A stretch of 64,000 bases of DNA from JABMMZ01 sp040403495 (GTDB taxonomy: Bacteria; Bacteroidota; Bacteroidia; NS11-12g; UBA955): the NCBI GenBank assembly GCA_040403495.1, contig JBBAKM010000005.1, positions 78,655 through 142,654 on the forward strand, written 5' to 3'. The notes beneath the pieces are model-generated. The model ran no database searches and was not told the origin of the DNA. It worked only from the letters and a program-made list of their open reading frames with translations. The translations under genes and the position numbers were made by a program. Positions 51,988 to 60,659 of the stretch are shown in pieces (the stretch's first letter is position 1; every line of letters begins with the position of its first letter).

Positions 51988-52824
51988 ATGGCAGTAAAAA
52001 GACTTAGACCGATAACCCCTGGTACGCGTTTCAGAGTAGCTAATACATTTGCAGAATTAACTGCATCTGAGCCTGAAAAGAGCTTAACAGTATCCCTGAA
52101 AAAATCAGGCGGTAGAAACAATCAAGGTAAAATGACTATGCGCTACATTGGTGGTGGTCACAAAAGAAAATACCGTATCATCGATTTCAAACGTGATAAA
52201 AATGGTGTTTCTGCTGAAGTTAAAACAGTAGAATACGATCCTAATAGATCAGCCTTTATATCTCTAGTTGAGTATCAAGATGGTGAAAAAAGATACATTT
52301 TATGTCCACATGGATTAAAAGTTGGTCAAAAAATTGTATCAGGTACAGGAATTTTACCTGAACTTGGAAATACTTTACCACTATCAGAAATACCATTAGG
52401 TTCTATCATTCACAATATTGAATTAGCCCCAGGACAAGGTGGTCGTATTTGCAGAAGTGCAGGTTCTTACGCTCAACTTACTTCAAAGGATGGTAAATAT
52501 GTTGTAGTGAAATTACCAAGCGGTGAAACAAGAATGATATTAGCTACATGTTTAGCTACAGTAGGTTCAGTTTCCAACCCTGACCACAATTTAGAGGTTT
52601 ATGGTAAAGCCGGTAGAAGCAGATGGTTAGGAAGAAGACCAAGAACACGTCCAGCAGCAATGAATCCAGTGGATCATCCAATGGGTGGTGGTGAAGGTCG
52701 TTCAAAAGGTGGTCAACCAAGATCAAGAACAGGTATCTATTCTCAAGGTCAAAAAACTAGAGATACAAAGAAAAATTCAAGTAAATACATTTTAGTACGT
52801 AGAAAAGGAGTAAGAAATAAATAA
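51988..52824 (+). CDS. rplB: 50S ribosomal protein uL2
   Basis: A 278-residue peptidyl-transferase-region protein. Conserved parts include KSGGRNNQGKMTMRYIGGGHKRKYR near the N-terminus, LAPGQGGRICRSAGSYAQL, and the diagnostic C-terminal NPVDHPMGGGEGRSKGGQ with its essential histidine. Its stop overlaps the rpsS start by one base (TAATG). Confidence 0.97.
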   Translation: MAVKRLRPITPGTRFRVANTFAELTASEPEKSLTVSLKKSGGRNNQGKMTMRYIGGGHKRKYRIIDFKRDKNGVSAEVKTVEYDPNRSAFISLVEYQDGEKRYILCPHGLKVGQKIVSGTGILPELGNTLPLSEIPLGSIIHNIELAPGQGGRICRSAGSYAQLTSKDGKYVVVKLPSGETRMILATCLATVGSVSNPDHNLEVYGKAGRSRWLGRRPRTRPAAMNPVDHPMGGGEGRSKGGQPRSRTGIYSQGQKTRDTKKNSSKYILVRRKGVRNK

Positions 52825-53084
52825 TGGCAAGATCACTTAAAAAAGGACCCTTCATTGATTGGAAACTTGATAATAAAGTTTCTCAAATGAATGAATCAAA
52901 AAAGAAGGCAGTTATCAAAACCTGGAGCAGAAAATCTATGATTGCACCAGAATTTGTTGGACATACCTTTGCAGTTCACAATGGAAATAAATTTATTCCT
53001 GTGTATTGTACAGAAAATATGGTTGGTCACAAATTAGGCGAATTTGCCCCAACTAGAACATTTAAAGGACATTCAAGCAAATAA
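52824..53084 (+). CDS. rpsS: 30S ribosomal protein uS19
   Basis: An 86-residue head protein: MARSLKKGPFIDWKL, TWSRKSMIAPEFVGHTFAVHNG and HKLGEFAPTRTFKGH are all standard. It starts within the rplB stop and ends one base before the rplV start. Confidence 0.97.
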   Translation: MARSLKKGPFIDWKLDNKVSQMNESKKKAVIKTWSRKSMIAPEFVGHTFAVHNGNKFIPVYCTENMVGHKLGEFAPTRTFKGHSSK

Positions 53085-53085
53085 T

Positions 53086-53454
53086 ATGGAAGCAACAGCG
53101 ATATTAAAAAATTGTCCACTATCACCACGTAAAATGAGAATAGTGGTTGATCAAATCAGAGGTCAAAAAATTGATAAGGCTTTAACTATACTCCAACATA
53201 GTCAAAGAAGATACTATGCTATTTATGTTGAGAAATTATTAAAATCAGCAATTAGCAATTGGGAACAAAAAAATAATGGAAGCAAAGCGGATGAGAGTGA
53301 TGTAAAAATATCTGCAGTATTTGTAGATGGTGCAGTCGTTGCAAAACGTATGCGTACAGCTCCTCAAGGTCGTGCATACAGAATACGCAAACGTTTCAGC
53401 CACATTACAATTAAAGTTGACACTATCAATCAAAATAATACAGTAGAAGCATAA
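53086..53454 (+). CDS. rplV: 50S ribosomal protein uL22
   Basis: A 122-residue protein that lines the exit tunnel. The start at 53086 (MEATAILKNCPLSPRKMRIV) is chosen; an in-frame codon at 53044 would overlap rpsS by 41 bases and add a non-homologous extension. Conserved parts include SPRKMRIVVDQIRG and the tunnel hairpin KRMRTAPQGRAYRIRKRFSH. Confidence 0.96.
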   Translation: MEATAILKNCPLSPRKMRIVVDQIRGQKIDKALTILQHSQRRYYAIYVEKLLKSAISNWEQKNNGSKADESDVKISAVFVDGAVVAKRMRTAPQGRAYRIRKRFSHITIKVDTINQNNTVEA

Positions 53455-53457
53455 CGA

Positions 53458-54219
53458 ATGGGACAAAAAATTAATCCGATATCATTAAGATTAGGTATCA
53501 TCAGAGGTTGGGAAAGTAATTGGTATGGCGGCAAAAATTTTGCTGATAAAATTGCTGAGGATGAAAAAATACGTAAATATTTACGTGTTAGAATTCCAAA
53601 AGGAGGTATTTCTAAAATTGTAATTGAGCGTACTATTAAACGTATAATTATAACTGTTCATACAGCTAAACCTGGTATTGTAATTGGTAAAGGTGGTGCT
53701 GAAGTTGATAAAATTAAAGAAGAATTAAAAAAGATTACTAAAAAAGATGTTCAGATCAATATATATGAAATCAAACGTCCTGAATTAGATGCTCGTTTAG
53801 TTGCTGAAACTATTTGTCAACAAATTGAAGGTAGAGTAAGTTACAAAAGAGCTGTAAAACAAGCTATTGCTAATACCATGAGAATGGGTGCAGATGGAAT
53901 CAAGATTAGTGTTTCTGGCCGTTTGAATGGCGCTGAGATTGCTAGATCTGAAAAGTTCAAAGAAGGAAGAACTCCACTACACACTTTAAGATCTGATATA
54001 GATTATGCACTTGGTGAAGCTTTAACTGTTTATGGTAAAATAGGTGTTAAAGTTTGGATTTGTAGAGGTGAAATATATGGTAAAAGAGACCTATCTTTGA
54101 ACATTGGTTCAGACAGAGGTCCAAAACGTGATGAAAGACCACAAGATCCAAGAAGAGGCGGAGGAAGAAACGATAACAGAGGTGGTGGAGATCGTAGAGA
54201 TAGAAAAAGAAGAGATTAA
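53458..54219 (+). CDS. rpsC: 30S ribosomal protein uS3 with Arg/Gly-rich tail
   Basis: A 253-residue mRNA-entry-channel protein. It starts MGQKINPISLRLGIIRGWES; the KH domain has GIVIGKGGAEVDKIKEEL, and the C-terminal domain has RIS-type helicase-site residues around GRLNGAEIARSEKFKEGR. From about residue 226 an added tail is rich in Arg, Gly, Asp and Asn (RRGGGRND, RGGGDRRDRKRRD), longer than E. coli's 233 residues. The tail is probably disordered and may contact RNA. The following 31-base gap before rplP is among the longer ones in this segment. Confidence 0.96.
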   Translation: MGQKINPISLRLGIIRGWESNWYGGKNFADKIAEDEKIRKYLRVRIPKGGISKIVIERTIKRIIITVHTAKPGIVIGKGGAEVDKIKEELKKITKKDVQINIYEIKRPELDARLVAETICQQIEGRVSYKRAVKQAIANTMRMGADGIKISVSGRLNGAEIARSEKFKEGRTPLHTLRSDIDYALGEALTVYGKIGVKVWICRGEIYGKRDLSLNIGSDRGPKRDERPQDPRRGGGRNDNRGGGDRRDRKRRD

Positions 54220-54250
54220 TATAATAATAAATAAATAAGGAAATTTAGAG

Positions 54251-54670
54251 ATGTTAAGTCCAAAAAGAACCAAGTTCAGAAAACAGCATAAAGGCAAAAT
54301 TAAAGGTTTGGCTACAAGAGGTCATAGACTTAGTTTTGGTACCTTCGGATTAAAAAGTATGGAGCAATCTTGGATTACTGCAAGACAAATTGAGTCTGCA
54401 AGGGTTGCTTTAACAAGATACATGAAAAGAGAAGGTCAAGTATGGATAAGAATATTCCCAGACAAACCTATCACCAAAAAACCAGCTGAAGTACGTATGG
54501 GTAAAGGTAAAGGAGCTCCAGAATATTGGGTTGCTATTGTTAAACCAGGAACAATTATGTTTGAGGTAACAGGCGTACCTTTAGAAGTAGCTGAAAGAGG
54601 AATGTACTTAGCCGCTCAAAAATTACCAGTATCAACAAAATTTATCGTTAAACCCGATTATACAGAATAA
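54251..54670 (+). CDS. rplP: 50S ribosomal protein uL16
   Basis: A 139-residue A-site-facing protein: MLSPKRTKFRKQHKGK, SFGTFGLKSMEQSWITARQIE, RMGKGKGAPEYWVA and KFIVKPDY mark it. Length and motifs are normal. Its last base is the first of rpmC (TAATG). Confidence 0.97.
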   Translation: MLSPKRTKFRKQHKGKIKGLATRGHRLSFGTFGLKSMEQSWITARQIESARVALTRYMKREGQVWIRIFPDKPITKKPAEVRMGKGKGAPEYWVAIVKPGTIMFEVTGVPLEVAERGMYLAAQKLPVSTKFIVKPDYTE

Positions 54671-54891
54671 TGAAAAACAGGGATTATAAAGATCTTCCAA
54701 CTAGCGAATTAGTTGCGAGATATAAAGAAGATAGAGTTAAACTAACAAAAACAAAGTTTAACAATGCCGTTGCAAGAATTGAACAACCGCATAAATTAAA
54801 AGAATTAAAAAAAGACATCGCAAGATTGCTTACTGAAATTAATTCTAGAAGAATTGATAACGAATTAAAAGCAGCCGATAAAGGTGAATAA
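54670..54891 (+). CDS. rpmC: 50S ribosomal protein uL29
   Basis: A 73-residue helical hairpin protein near the tunnel exit. It opens MKNRDYKDLPTSELVARYKE and has KFNNAVARIEQPHKLKELKKDIARLLTEI, the usual helix pair. It is somewhat longer at the C-terminus than E. coli L29 (63). Translation is likely coupled to rplP through the shared base. Confidence 0.95.
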   Translation: MKNRDYKDLPTSELVARYKEDRVKLTKTKFNNAVARIEQPHKLKELKKDIARLLTEINSRRIDNELKAADKGE

Positions 54892-54892
54892 T

Positions 54893-55156
54893 ATGATGGA
54901 AAATATGAGAAATTCAAGAAAAGAAATTGTTGGGAAAGTAACTAGTAATGGCATGGATAAGTCTATTGTTGTTGCCCTAGAAACAAAAGTAAAGCATCCA
55001 AAATATGGTAAATACTTTTCAAAAACAAAAAAGTTTTACGCCCATGACGAGAAAAACGAATGTGCAGTAAATGATATCGTAAAAATAATGGAAACTCGAC
55101 CTTTAAGTAAATTGAAGTGTTGGAGATTAGTAGAAATAATTGAAAAGGCAAAATAA
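54893..55156 (+). CDS. rpsQ: 30S ribosomal protein uS17
   Basis: An 87-residue primary 16S-binding protein. The start could be 54893, 54896 or 54905, all ATG; 54893 follows the rpmC stop by one base and is taken here, while the GTG at 54884 would overlap rpmC. The body KEIVGKVTSNGMDKSIVVAL, KHPKYGKYFSKTKKFYAHDE and TRPLSKLKCWRLVEI is standard. Its stop overlaps the rplN start by one base. Confidence 0.94.
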   Translation: MMENMRNSRKEIVGKVTSNGMDKSIVVALETKVKHPKYGKYFSKTKKFYAHDEKNECAVNDIVKIMETRPLSKLKCWRLVEIIEKAK

Positions 55157-55524
55157 TGATACAAACAGAAAGTCGTTTAAAAGTTGCTGATAATAGCGGT
55201 GCAAAAGAAGTACTGTGTATCAGAGTTCTTGGTGGAACAAAAAGACGTTATGCTTCGGTTGGTGACAAAATAGTAGTATCTATTAAATCAGCAATCCCAT
55301 CAGGTGGTGTTAAAGCAGGTACAGTTTCTAAAGCTGTTGTTGTTAGAGTGAAAAAAGAAGTAAAAAGACCAGATGGTTCTTACATACGTTTTGATGAAAA
55401 TTCTTGCGTATTACTTAATAACTCTGATGAACCTAGAGGTACCCGTATCTTCGGTCCAGTAGCAAGAGAATTAAGAGATAAACAATTTATGAAGATCGTT
55501 TCATTAGCTCCAGAAGTATTATAA
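55156..55524 (+). CDS. rplN: 50S ribosomal protein uL14
   Basis: A 122-residue subunit-interface protein: MIQTESRLKVADNSGAKEV, the GGTKRRYASVGDKIVVSIK signature and DEPRGTRIFGPVARELRDK. It is exactly the common bacterial length. It opens within the rpsQ stop. Confidence 0.97.
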   Translation: MIQTESRLKVADNSGAKEVLCIRVLGGTKRRYASVGDKIVVSIKSAIPSGGVKAGTVSKAVVVRVKKEVKRPDGSYIRFDENSCVLLNNSDEPRGTRIFGPVARELRDKQFMKIVSLAPEVL

Positions 55525-55532
55525 TAATTAAA

Positions 55533-55880
55533 ATGAAAGCAAGTATTCAATCACACAAAACGTCTAAAATTCACATTAAAAAAGGAGATTTAGTAAAATT
55601 AATCTCAGGTAAAATTGTGGACGGTAAAAATACAGGTAAAGTATTGAGAGTATATCCAAAAACCTACAGAGCTTTAGTTGAAGGTTTAAATATCATTTCA
55701 AGACATACTAAACCAAGTGCATCATCACCTGAAGGTGGTATCATAAAAAAAGAAGCGCCTATTCATATTTCAAACTTAATGGTTATTGAAAATGGACAAG
55801 CGACTAGAGTTGGAAGAAAAACTAACGAAAAAGGTAAATTACAACGCTATTCAGTTAAAACTGGAGAATTTATAAGTTAA
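55533..55880 (+). CDS. rplX: 50S ribosomal protein uL24
   Basis: A 115-residue assembly-initiating protein with an N-terminal KOW motif (KKGDLVKLISGKIVDGKNTG) and VEGLNIISRHTKPSASSPEGG. SPEGGIIKKEAPIHISNLMV is well conserved in the family. It lies between rplN and rplE with 8-10 base spacers. Confidence 0.96.
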   Translation: MKASIQSHKTSKIHIKKGDLVKLISGKIVDGKNTGKVLRVYPKTYRALVEGLNIISRHTKPSASSPEGGIIKKEAPIHISNLMVIENGQATRVGRKTNEKGKLQRYSVKTGEFIS

Positions 55881-55890
55881 TTAATAAAAG

Positions 55891-56439
55891 ATGTCAAATA
55901 CACCTAATTTATATAAAAAATATACAGAAACGGTAGTTCCTTTTATGCAAGAAAAATTTGCATACAGCAATGTAATGGAAATACCTAAAATAACTAAAAT
56001 TTGTCTTAACCAAGGTATAGGAGAAGCAGTTAACGATAAAAAATTAATTGACTATGCTGTAGAAGAGATGACTAAAATTTCTGGTCAAAAAGCGCAAGCT
56101 ACTTTTTCTAAGAAAGATATTAGTAATTTCAAATTACGTTCAAAAATGCCAATTGGTGCTCGTGTTACATTAAGAAAAGAAAAAATGTATGAGTTTATGG
56201 AGCGTTTAATATCAATCGCTTTACCAAGGGTAAGAGATTTCCAAGGTTTGGAACTAAGAGGTTTTGATGGTAGAGGTAACTTTACAATGGGTATTACTGA
56301 GCAAATTATTTTCCCAGAGATAGACATTGACAAAACAAATAGAATCACTGGTATGGATATAACATTTGTTACAACTGCAAAAACAGATGAAGAATGTTTA
56401 GAAATGTTAAAATCATTTGGATTACCATTTAAAAAATAA
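55891..56439 (+). CDS. rplE: 50S ribosomal protein uL5
   Basis: A 182-residue 5S rRNA-binding protein: MEIPKITKICLNQGIGEA, TKISGQKAQATFSKKDISNFKLR, GARVTLRKEKMYEFMERL, LPRVRDFQGL and GRGNFTMGITEQIIFPEI. Normal length and order. Confidence 0.97.
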   Translation: MSNTPNLYKKYTETVVPFMQEKFAYSNVMEIPKITKICLNQGIGEAVNDKKLIDYAVEEMTKISGQKAQATFSKKDISNFKLRSKMPIGARVTLRKEKMYEFMERLISIALPRVRDFQGLELRGFDGRGNFTMGITEQIIFPEIDIDKTNRITGMDITFVTTAKTDEECLEMLKSFGLPFKK

Positions 56440-56451
56440 AACAACAGCAAA

Positions 56452-56721
56452 ATGGCAAGAGAAGCAATAAAAGCGAGAGAACTTAAAAAGGAGAAATTGG
56501 TTGCGAAATACGCAGAAAAACGCAAACAATTAAAAGAAGATGGTGATTTCATCGGTCTTCAAAAATTGCCTAGAAGTTCTTCAAAAGTTAGACTTAGAAA
56601 TAGATGTAAATTAACAGGTAAACCAAGAGGATACATGAAGATATTCGGTTTATGTAGAAACCAATTCAGAGAATTAGCTTCTGCTGGTAAAATACCTGGT
56701 GTAACAAAATCAAGTTGGTAA
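56452..56721 (+). CDS. rpsN: 30S ribosomal protein uS14, zinc-free form
   Basis: An 89-residue protein: MAREAIKARELKKEKLVAKY, LPRSSSKVRLRNRCKLTGKPRGY and the C-terminal FRELASAGKIPGVTKSSW. It is the long form without the four-cysteine zinc site (only two Cys, in NRCKL and GLCRNQ), so it does not depend on zinc. Confidence 0.96.
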   Translation: MAREAIKARELKKEKLVAKYAEKRKQLKEDGDFIGLQKLPRSSSKVRLRNRCKLTGKPRGYMKIFGLCRNQFRELASAGKIPGVTKSSW

Positions 56722-56738
56722 AATAAATATAAAAAAAC

Positions 56739-57137
56739 ATGACTGATCCAATAGCAGATTATTTAACAAGATTAAGAAATGCTCTACAAGCAAAACATAG
56801 AATTGTAGAGATTCCAGCCTCAAATATCAAAAAGGCAATGACCAAAGTATTATTCGAGAAAGGATATATTCTTAATTATAAATTCGAAGAAACTGAGAAC
56901 AAACAAGGTGTGATTAAACTTGCATTAAAGTACGATCCACTTACTAAAATTCCAGCTATTAGAGAATTAAAAAGAGTGAGTAAACCAGGTTTAAGAAAGT
57001 ATGTACCAGCCAATAACTTGCCAAGAGTTATTAACGGTTTAGGTATTGCTATTTTGTCTACATCTATGGGTGTAATTACAGACAAAGAAGCAAAAGCTAA
57101 TAACGTAGGTGGTGAAGTATTATGTTACATTTCTTAA
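56739..57137 (+). CDS. rpsH: 30S ribosomal protein uS8
   Basis: A 132-residue 16S-binding protein: MTDPIADYLTRLRNALQAKH, KRVSKPGLRKYVPANNLPRV, and the C-terminal GLGIAILSTSMGVITDKEA and GGEVLCYIS. In E. coli S8 represses the spc operon at rplE; no equivalent target hairpin was recognised here. Confidence 0.97.
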   Translation: MTDPIADYLTRLRNALQAKHRIVEIPASNIKKAMTKVLFEKGYILNYKFEETENKQGVIKLALKYDPLTKIPAIRELKRVSKPGLRKYVPANNLPRVINGLGIAILSTSMGVITDKEAKANNVGGEVLCYIS

Positions 57138-57157
57138 TTTTATAATTTTATAGAACA

Positions 57158-57715
57158 ATGTCAAGAATAGGTAAAGCACAAATTCAAATACCAAAAGGGG
57201 TTGAAATAAAACTAACAGCTGATAATGTTGTAGTTGTTAAAGGACCAAAAGGCGAATTACATCAGCCTTTAAAACCAAATTTTTCTATCGAAATAGTCGA
57301 AGATAAATTAGTTGTTAAACGTCCAAACGATGAAAAACAAAATAAAGCATTGCATGGTTTATACAGATCTTTAATTAATAACAACGTTAAAGGGGTAACA
57401 GAAGGTCATAAAACACAACAAGAATTAGTTGGTGTTGGTTACAAAGCATCAAACGTCGGTCAAGTTTTAGATTTATCAGTTGGATATTCTCACCGTATAA
57501 TGTTAGAAATTCCTAAAGAAATCAATCTGACAACAATCACGGAGAAAGGAAAAAATCCTACAATAATTATGGAATCAGTTGACAAACAATTGTTGGGTCA
57601 AGTTGCTGCTAAAATTAGAGGATTCCGCAAACCTGAGCCATACAAAGGAAAAGGTATTAAATTCACAAACGAACAACTAAGAAGAAAAGCTGGTAAATCG
57701 GCATCTAAAAAATAA
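57158..57715 (+). CDS. rplF: 50S ribosomal protein uL6
   Basis: A 185-residue two-domain protein: MSRIGKAQIQIPKGVEIKL, VVKGPKGEL, and the second-domain signature KIRGFRKPEPYKGKGIKF, all standard. It follows rpsH by 20 bases. Confidence 0.97.
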   Translation: MSRIGKAQIQIPKGVEIKLTADNVVVVKGPKGELHQPLKPNFSIEIVEDKLVVKRPNDEKQNKALHGLYRSLINNNVKGVTEGHKTQQELVGVGYKASNVGQVLDLSVGYSHRIMLEIPKEINLTTITEKGKNPTIIMESVDKQLLGQVAAKIRGFRKPEPYKGKGIKFTNEQLRRKAGKSASKK

Positions 57716-57729
57716 TAAATTTTTGAGAA

Positions 57730-58083
57730 ATGAGTAACGTAAGAAACCAAAGACGATTAAAAATTAAACGTAGAGTAACTGGAAGTATAGTTCCCTCTGC
57801 TAGTCGTCCAAGACTTGTAGTTTTTAGAAGCAATTCTGAAATCTATGCACAAATTATAGATATTAACAATAAAACTCTATGTGCTTCATCAAGTGCAGAA
57901 AAAGACATCGTGAATTCAAAAGATAACAAAACAGTTAAAGCTGGTGTAGTTGGAAAAAGAATTGCCGCAAAAGCAATTGAATTAGGTGTTAGTAGTGTAG
58001 TTTTTGATAGAAACGGATTTTTATACCACGGACGTGTAAAAAGCTTAGCAGAATCTGCTAGAGAAGGAGGATTACAGTTTTAA
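57730..58083 (+). CDS. rplR: 50S ribosomal protein uL18
   Basis: A 117-residue 5S rRNA-binding protein: RLKIKRRVTGSIVPSASRPR, VFRSNSEIYAQIIDINN, VVGKRIAAKAIELGVSSVVF and the closing GRVKSLAESAREGGLQF. Normal length. Confidence 0.97.
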   Translation: MSNVRNQRRLKIKRRVTGSIVPSASRPRLVVFRSNSEIYAQIIDINNKTLCASSSAEKDIVNSKDNKTVKAGVVGKRIAAKAIELGVSSVVFDRNGFLYHGRVKSLAESAREGGLQF

Positions 58084-58094
58084 AAAACAATAAA

Positions 58095-58613
58095 ATGACA
58101 AATAGCAATATAAAACGCGTAAAGCAGTCAGAATTAGAACTTAAAGAAAGAGTTGTAGGTGTAAACAGGGTTGCAAAAGTTACCAAAGGTGGTAGAACTT
58201 TTACCTTTACAGCTATAGTTGTTGTTGGAGATGGTAATGGTATTGTTGGTCACGGCTTAGGAAAAGCTGGTGAAGTAACCGATGCAATACAAAAAGCTAT
58301 AGAAGATGCAAAAAAGAATTTAGTTAAAGTTCCTGTACTTAATGGTACTATACCACACGAGCAAATTGGTAAATTTGGAGGCGGTAACGTTTTCATTAAA
58401 CCTGCATCAAGTGGAACAGGAGTTATAGCAGGTGGTGCAATGCGTGCAGTATTAGAAAGTGCAGGTATACATGATGTATTAGCTAAGTCTAAAGGTTCAT
58501 CAAATCCTCATAATGTTGTTAAAGCAACATTAGATGCTTTGATCAAACTTAGAGATCCATACACTATTTCAAAACAAAGAAATATTAATTTAAAGCAAGT
58601 ATTTAACGGGTAA
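58095..58613 (+). CDS. rpsE: 30S ribosomal protein uS5
   Basis: A 172-residue protein of the mRNA entry and decoding fidelity region: KERVVGVNRVAKVTKGGRTF, GDGNGIVGHGLGKAGEV, and SSGTGVIAGGAMRAVLESAG. The loop linked to spectinomycin binding (VAKVTKGGR) is intact. Confidence 0.97.
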   Translation: MTNSNIKRVKQSELELKERVVGVNRVAKVTKGGRTFTFTAIVVVGDGNGIVGHGLGKAGEVTDAIQKAIEDAKKNLVKVPVLNGTIPHEQIGKFGGGNVFIKPASSGTGVIAGGAMRAVLESAGIHDVLAKSKGSSNPHNVVKATLDALIKLRDPYTISKQRNINLKQVFNG

Positions 58614-58617
58614 TAAA

Positions 58618-58797
58618 ATGGCAAAAATAAGAGTAACCAAATTACGCAGCACAATTGGTCAATCGGATAGAGTTGAACGTTGCATGACTGCTTTGGGTTT
58701 AAAAAAAATAAACAGCTTTAATGAGTTGGAATTAACCCCACAAATCAAAGGAATCGTAAGAAAAGTTAACCATTTAATAAAAGTAGAAAACATTTAA
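58618..58797 (+). CDS. rpmD: 50S ribosomal protein uL30
   Basis: A 59-residue protein read directly from the bases between rpsE and rplO. It starts MAKIRVTKLRSTIGQSDRVE, continues with a LGLKKINSFNELE segment (the usual position of the conserved LGL-[RK]-K motif) and ends HLIKVENI. ATG at 58618 and TAA at 58795-58797 leave four bases before and one base after the gene. It is easily missed because of its size. Confidence 0.95.
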   Translation: MAKIRVTKLRSTIGQSDRVERCMTALGLKKINSFNELELTPQIKGIVRKVNHLIKVENI

Positions 58798-58798
58798 G

Positions 58799-59251
58799 AT
58801 GGATTTAAGTATTTTAAAACCTGCAGAAGGTTCAGTAAAAAAAGAGAAAAGAATTGGTAGAGGTCAAGGTTCTGGAAGAGGTGGTACATCTACAAGAGGT
58901 CACAAAGGAGCTCAAAGTAGAAGTGGTTATTCTCGTAAAAAAGGTTTTGAAGGTGGTCAAATGCCTCTTCAAAGACGTATTCCAAAAGGTGGCTTTAAGA
59001 ACTTTAATAGAGTTGAATATACTTCAATCAATATTGATGTAATTCAATCACTAGCAGAAAAATTAAATGTTAGTATAATTTCTAAAGAGATTTTAGTTGA
59101 AAATAATTTAGTTTCTAAAAACGAATTATTCAAAATTTTAGGTCGTGGTGAAGTTAAAACTAAATTAGACATTCATGCTAATGGTTTTTCTGCTACTGCA
59201 AAAAAGGCTATTGAAGATAAAGGCGGTTCAGCTAACATTATAACAAAGTAA
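58799..59251 (+). CDS. rplO: 50S ribosomal protein uL15
   Basis: A 150-residue protein: the long unstructured arm RIGRGQGSGRGGTSTRGHKG and GGQMPLQRRIPKGGFKNF, then the globular part ending with NGFSATAKKAIEDKGGS. It precedes secY by eight bases, as in most bacteria. Confidence 0.97.
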   Translation: MDLSILKPAEGSVKKEKRIGRGQGSGRGGTSTRGHKGAQSRSGYSRKKGFEGGQMPLQRRIPKGGFKNFNRVEYTSINIDVIQSLAEKLNVSIISKEILVENNLVSKNELFKILGRGEVKTKLDIHANGFSATAKKAIEDKGGSANIITK

Positions 59252-59259
59252 TTTTTAGA

Positions 59260-60615
59260 ATGAAGAAATTTATTCAACGTATTAAAGAAATTTGGAGTAT
59301 TGATGATTTAAGAACAAAAATCAAAAATACTTTATTGTTTCTTTTGATTTATAGAGTAGGTACTTTTATTATATTACCTGGTATAGATGGTAATGTATTA
59401 ATGGGAGCATTACAAAGTCAAACTGAAGGTATCTTGGGTTTGGTGAATGTGTTTGCTGGTGGTGCATTTGGTAGAGGAGCAATCCTTGCCTTAGGTATTA
59501 TGCCTTACATCTCAGCGTCAATTGTTATTCAATTATTAACAATTGCAGTACCATCTTTCCAAAGACTTCAGAAAGAAGGCGAAGATGGACGTCGTAAAAT
59601 AAATCAGTACACACGATACTTAACAATTGCTATTACAGCAGTACAAGCGGTAGCGTATTTGAATAATATCACATCTAAACAAGACAATTGGGCGGCGTTG
59701 TTGTTCAAAACACAACCTGAACAAATGTCAGAATTGTTTTTTATGGTAACTAACGTGATAATGTTAGTTGCAGGTACAATGTTTACTATGTGGTTAGGTG
59801 AGAAAATTACCGACAAAGGTTTAGGTAATGGAATTTCACTTATCATTATGGTGGGTATCGTAGACAGATTACCAGAGGCTTTAGGTTTTGAATTAGACCA
59901 GAAATTTGCTAAAGGAGGTTTGCCATTGTTCATTATCGAAATAGTACTTTGGTTAGGTGTTATTATTGCTACGATACTATTAATACAAGGAACACGAAAG
60001 GTAACGGTTAACTATGCAAAACGTATAGAAGGAAATAAACTTTCTGGCGGTGCACGTAACTACATACCTTTAAAAGTAAATGCGGCAGGTGTTATGCCAA
60101 TTATTTTTGCACAAGCATTAATGTTCTTACCACCTACATTGGCACAATCAATGGAAAATCCAAGCACACTTTTAACCTCACTAAGTGACATTAGTTCCTT
60201 TGCATACAATTTCTTATTTGCGGTATTAATTATAACATTTACCTATTTTTACACAGCAATAACAGTAAATCCTAATCAAATGGCCGACGATATGAAAAAA
60301 AGTGGTGGCTTTATTCCTGGGATCAAACCAGGTAAATCGACCAGTGATTATCTAGATGAGGTTATGTCAAGGATTACACTACCAGGGGCATTGTTTTTAG
60401 CTTTAATAGCTATTTTACCAGCCTTTGCAATGATCTTCGGAGTAAGTCAGAGTTTCGCGCAATTCTACGGAGGCACATCATTGTTGATAATGGTAGGCGT
60501 TGTATTAGACACATTACAACAAATAGAAAGTCATTTATTAATGAGAAAATATGATGGATTGATGAAGTCGGGAAGAATAAGTGGAAGATCGGGATTGAAT
60601 TCACAATCTATTTGA
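59260..60615 (+). CDS. secY: Sec translocon channel subunit SecY
   Basis: A 451-residue ten-helix inner-membrane channel. Signatures include FRVGTF-like YRVGTFIILPGID at helix 1, ALGIMPYISASIVIQLL (helix 2), EGEDGRRKINQYTRYLTI, the MWLGEKITDKGLGNGISLIIMVGI region and NPNQMADDMKKSGGFIPGI in the cytoplasmic loop. It exports the signal-peptide proteins that later use the T9SS. The adk/map genes that follow secY in many bacteria are absent; infA follows behind its own promoter. Confidence 0.97.
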   Translation: MKKFIQRIKEIWSIDDLRTKIKNTLLFLLIYRVGTFIILPGIDGNVLMGALQSQTEGILGLVNVFAGGAFGRGAILALGIMPYISASIVIQLLTIAVPSFQRLQKEGEDGRRKINQYTRYLTIAITAVQAVAYLNNITSKQDNWAALLFKTQPEQMSELFFMVTNVIMLVAGTMFTMWLGEKITDKGLGNGISLIIMVGIVDRLPEALGFELDQKFAKGGLPLFIIEIVLWLGVIIATILLIQGTRKVTVNYAKRIEGNKLSGGARNYIPLKVNAAGVMPIIFAQALMFLPPTLAQSMENPSTLLTSLSDISSFAYNFLFAVLIITFTYFYTAITVNPNQMADDMKKSGGFIPGIKPGKSTSDYLDEVMSRITLPGALFLALIAILPAFAMIFGVSQSFAQFYGGTSLLIMVGVVLDTLQQIESHLLMRKYDGLMKSGRISGRSGLNSQSI

Positions 60616-60641
60616 TAATTAAAAAATAAATGTTACCTTTG
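60611..60641 (+). promoter_or_regulatory. internal promoter for infA-rpmJ-rpsMKD-rpoA-rplQ
   Basis: An exact TTTG (60611-60614, overlapping the end of secY), a 19-base spacer and an exact TACCTTTG (60634-60641). The infA ATG is 19 bases downstream. It would allow separate expression of the alpha segment. Confidence 0.85.
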
Positions 60642-60659
60642 CACCCCTAATAATATAAA

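Noticed and set aside
53044..53085. N-terminal extension of uL22 overlapping rpsS
   Set aside because: The extra 14 residues do not match the family; the ATG at 53086 right after rpsS gives the standard protein.
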